From Eleusine coracana subsp. coracana (taxonomy: Eukaryota > Streptophyta > Magnoliopsida > Poales > Poaceae), in contig CM064427.1 in assembly GCA_032690845.1 (NCBI GenBank), positions 15,883,501 to 15,947,500 of the forward strand: a stretch of DNA of 64,000 bases. Direction: 5' to 3'. Made by a program: the position numbers and the translations under genes. Numbering within the stretch: position 1 is the first letter of the stretch; each line of letters begins with the position of its first letter. Shown here in pieces: positions 60,579 through 64,000 of the stretch. Below the pieces are notes generated by a model, which did not search any database, was not told where the DNA came from, and saw only the letters and a list, made by a program, of their open reading frames with translations.

Positions 60579-62700
60579 CGTGTGTCGTGTCGGTTGGAGA
60601 GGTGCTAGCTCAGTTGTTGAGGAGTGTGACTAGCAAGACGAGCTCGTGTTCTACTTCTGCATTGGATGGGAGGTTTGAGTGAGAGCGAAGTCAGAATATG
60701 TGAGAGAGGCAAGGAGGGATAGGGATCTAGCTAACACACATTAAGTCCCCTGTAGTGTGATGATGGTACAGTACAGACACGTTCGCGCACACTTTCCAGT
60801 TTCTTGGACCTCGTATGGGCTGCTTCCAGAACACCACCGGGGTCTGTTATATTTCGGCCCAAGTAGCCCAAACTTTGCTGGTCCAGCAGTTCTTTAGCCG
60901 CTCGATGATTACTCTTCTTTTTCTTCGCGCATCATTGCTCGTCGTCTTCTTGCTCAGCCACACCGTTCCATACTCGGCAACGCGGGAACCAAGAAAGGGT
61001 CATAATGGCTAAGAGCAGTACAATTAGCGCAATATCACACATGCAACGGTAGCAACGCGAGACTACGACCATGGAGGTGAATGGGCTGGTCGACTGTGGG
61101 TTATTTCACTACAATATCACTGCTCCCTCACACATAGTTTAACATAAATATAACTTTGACTCTTCACACAAATAACAGTATAGGTCTAATGAACTTTTTA
61201 AAATCCATTATTTAACATAAATATATGATATGACTAGTCTATATTCATTCATGATACTTTTTTTGTGTGCTTTGGCCAATATCACTATTGAAGTTTTATA
61301 GTAGGCATGTGATGGACTTGTTGAGGTTCATTTGTCACCATGTGGCAAATGTGAATACTAAGACATAGGAGATGGATTTTTTTTCTTTGCAAAGTACTAG
61401 GAGTTGGATTTTTGTTGCCACATTTTGGAGTAATAATATATATTATTTACTTCTAGAAAGAGGATGTCTTTTTGCATTAGTTTGTACCACCTCCGTTTCA
61501 AAATGTAAGTATTTATTGACTTTGAGACATCATGTCTTACCGTTTGTTTTATTCGGTTTATTAAAAAATATAAAAATAAATAAGTCAAGTTTAAAGTATA
61601 TTTAATGTTAAAATATATCAAAAAATAATTAACATTTTTTAAAATAAATAAATAAGATAAATGGTCAAAGATGATATTTTAGAGTCAATGAATGCTTAGA
61701 TTTTGCAACGAATGTAGTATCTAAGTTGGAGATTGGACTTTTCCAACCAACGAACCAAACACTCTTCTTGCCTGGCACAGACATGGTTTTAAAAAACGGA
61801 GCATAGCGGATTCATGGTTTTCATAAAAATTAGTTGATAAATTGAACAAACATTAAAACAACAATTTTGGATGAAATTTAAGAGCAAACTATTGGTTTCT
61901 CCTGTTTACCGCATGATTTTCTTTATTTATCAAGAAAAATTCTTCTTTTAAAAGAAAACTGTTTGGTTTTCTCGATACACTGTTCGATTTTTCTGGTTTT
62001 TTAAATTGTAGATTTTTAAATTTTTATTTGATAAAAAAACTAGTCGTCCATTCAAATTGAACCAGACCGGTTTAGTGGAAAAGCGTGAAAACTGAGCTGT
62101 TTTCGTCAGTTTTGTGGATCATGGGCACAGGAGCAGGAAGAAACGCCCAGTATTATTTAGCTCAGTTGGAAGACCTGAAACGCTCGGTTTTGTCTTCGAG
62201 TTACGTAGGAGTACTACGGAGTACTAATTCAGACAGAGAGGCGAGCCCTCAGGCGGCCGTACGAGTCCGCCGGAGCGATATTGGCACTCATGGGTCATGG
62301 CATTAACTCGCCGTTCACCCGGAGCTATAACGGCCGTAGGGCCTGCGATTGATATTGATGCCACTCGTTCATCGAATGGGCTCGCTTTTTCGTTGATTAT
62401 TGCCGGACGCGAGCATTGTTTCTGAGCCCAATTGGAACACGTCGTCTCCAGCTGAGGTCGCTCGGTTGTACTGACAGCCCATGTCCTCTGTTTCTAGACG
62501 CGGCCTGGCTTCCCACAGCCGGACGTACAGCACGGGGCCCCTGTCTCTGTGAGGTCTTTGTGGAAGCTTTTGATGTGGTCCGTGTGCATCGAGGAGAATT
62601 GATGGCGGCTTGTAGTAGCGATCTCAGCTGGGACCCTCATGAGTCCGTGACTGAGTATTTCCCTGTTCAAGCAGTGCCGGCCGGTGATGGAACATGTGTA
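60579..62700. other. Upstream of the GPI-protein gene; intergenic with one MITE
   Basis: 60579-60800 is the presumed promoter and leader of the minus-strand gene. 61110-61480 and 61720-62080 are AT-rich without features. 62085-62700 is GC-richer, with frames of 73-96 codons that I cannot assign. Confidence 0.5.
61487..61717. mobile_element. Stowaway-like MITE (231 bp)
   Basis: The left end ccacctccgtttcaaaatg and right end gattttgcaacgaatgtag are imperfect inverted repeats flanked by TA. The AT-rich interior carries the usual Stowaway body (tattgactttgagacatcatg). Confidence 0.75.
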
Positions 62701-62879
62701 CTCTAAGATGGATAGGCTATAAGAGTGACTGTGCACCCCAGGTACTCTAAATTTATATTTTAAAAGATATATTTTATTTTAATTAATAAGATTTTTTCTT
62801 TTATATTATTTTTTTTACATCCATCATATTTTATATTTCATCTTCTATCCTAACCACTTATTTGTAGAACCCACATGTC

Positions 62880-63330
62880 AGCCTCCTCACTCTCTTTCTC
62901 TCTCTCTCTCTATTTCCCCCCTCCCGAATCTCTCTCTCTCTCTTCTCCCTCATGCTTCTCCCTTGCGTGCCCGCCTCCCTCCTCCAGAGCAGCGCGCCGT
63001 CAGGGCCGTCTCCCTCCTCCCTCGCGCCACCGCCCGTCGGGGCCGCCTCCCTCCTCCTCCCCCGCGCACCGCCTCCCTCCTCCTGGCGCCAGGGCCGCCT
63101 CCCTCACGCCAACACCGTCAGGGCCCACCTCCCTCCTCCTCCCCCGCGTGCCGCCTCCCTCCTCCTGGCATCGGGGCCGCCTCCCTCCTCCCTCGTGCCA
63201 GCGTCGCCAGGGCCCACCTCCATCCTCCTCCCCCGCGCGTCGCCGGGGCCGCCTCCCTCCTCCTCCCCCCATCGCGAGCTCCACCGCCCTCCTCCTCCTG
63301 CCTCCGACCGGATCCAGCGCCGGCATCTCT
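62880..63330 (+). repeat. GC-rich minisatellite-like block, unit around gccgcctccctcctcc
   Basis: Irregular repeats of gccgcctccctcctcctcc..cgcgc fill 63000-63280, preceded by a CT-rich run. All six frames stay open for 100-220 codons, which reflects composition. It may be the interior of a non-autonomous transposon (63440-63560 is GC-rich with inverted blocks), but ends are not clear. Confidence 0.55.
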
Positions 63331-63615
63331 CCCTCTGGCCGGATCCGGTGCGGGCCCCATGCCGTCATCCACCCGCGCCCGTCGAGCAGGGCCTTCGCCG
63401 GCGTCGAGGAAGAGCAGAGGAGAAGGGATGGCGGGAGGAGGCATGGGCCCCACGCCACGTCGGCGGGTAGCGTTGCTTCGCTACCCCGCCAGATTTGGCG
63501 TGCGGGAGGGGGTGCACTATGGTGGAGGGCCGGGTAGCATACCCAGTGCAGCACCCCCATCCGCTATCCTAGTCCTCCAGTACCGGATACCGGACCCCGG
63601 TGCGATCATATTAGT

Positions 63616-63900
63616 AAGTTTTTTTTCTTGACTCAAGATAAGGGTTCATTCTAGTGCTCCGAAATTGTACTTCAAAGCCTTTATATGCTCTCCCTTGCTT
63701 GTGCGTATAAGACCCATGTTATATAGTAGTATATACCTTCGATCATATGGATCAATTTCTAGACGTGTAGCTTCATAATAATTCCACAAAGCTTTGGCAT
63801 AATTTTCTTTGGATTGAACCAACATCTATTATTTTCGTTCATTCTATTAAAAAAAATCTCCATTCCAAAACCATTTTCGTAGTATAAAAGGCATATTCCT
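63616..63900 (-). pseudogene. ycf3: Decayed plastid ycf3 fragment (nuclear plastid DNA insertion)
   Basis: On the minus strand, 63815-63649 reads ENYAKALWNYYEATRLEIDP, then YDRRYILLYN, then GLIRTSKGEHIKALKY, which matches the TPR region of the plastid photosystem I assembly factor Ycf3. It has an added codon (ILLYN for ILYN) and a one-base loss after ALE that brings a TGA; nucleotide similarity goes on past the stop to about 63622. Upstream (63816-63900) the match to the ycf3 5' region is weak and full of indels. Several substitutions and indels show an old transfer, not contaminating plastid DNA. It may continue past the window. Confidence 0.78.
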
Positions 63901-64000
63901 TAGCCACAGTACATTGAAATAGGATTCACTAATTACCTTTGTAAAGTATAAAACAACTGTTTGAAAATCATCAATTTAATGTTTAAACAATTTAGCCGAA

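Noticed and set aside
59784..60633. Plus-strand ORFs of 113-204 codons
   Set aside because: Antisense shadows of the GC-rich first exon of the GPI-anchored protein gene.
62875..63631. ORFs of 170-222 codons in all forward frames and on the reverse strand
   Set aside because: Composition effect of a gccgcctccctcctcc-type repeat; Pro/Ser/Arg-rich translations without domains.

Overview
This is nuclear DNA from a grass (Poaceae). The signs are intron-bearing genes with GT..AG splice sites, GC-rich 5' coding ends, proteins with chloroplast transit peptides, grass-type MITEs, a large gene-capturing Helitron, Copia LTR elements, a tRNA-derived SINE fragment and a decayed plastid ycf3 insertion. 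I cannot name the species from the sequence.

Layout. 1-2166: the 3' end of a Copia element lies directly against the C-terminal half of a CYP71-clan P450, so the P450 is broken. 4568-10448 (minus): a ten-exon gene for a plastid-targeted, membrane-anchored, SLH-like coiled-coil protein of 574 aa. 13003-17027 (minus): a three-exon gene for the circularly permuted plastid GTPase BPG2/YqeH, 703 aa. 17947-30840: non-coding DNA dominated by a nested tandem array. Modules of about 300 and 730 bp build a 3.67 kb higher-order unit present in two full and two partial copies, with a small Helitron at one junction. 31684-32507: a Harbinger-like element. 33011-34748: MFT-like PEBP gene copy 1, with a premature stop. 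37299-44452: a 7.15 kb Helitron carrying fragments of a ROH1/BPS1-like gene and one exact PP2A-A exon, with a SINE fragment inside. 44453-50270: MITE-rich intergenic DNA. 50280-51060: a ghost duplicate of an MFT promoter that ends in a four-codon ORF. 51836-54101: MFT-like copy 2, intact in length, with an 824 bp element in intron 2. 55530-55830: a minus-strand Copia LTR with its primer-binding site. 57869-60578 (minus): a two-exon gene for a GPI-anchored protein of the At4g28100 type. 62700-64000: a GC-rich repeat and then a decayed ycf3 fragment.

The five multi-exon gene models (SLH-like, BPG2, MFT copies 1 and 2, GPI-anchored protein) were built by hand and their phases close exactly. The two plastid genes are neighbours on the same strand and could both serve plastid ribosome or membrane biogenesis, but nothing in the sequence shows co-regulation. 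The MFT pair is a local tandem duplication, later separated by transposons, in which each copy carries its own damage. Most of the remaining ORFs are chance frames.
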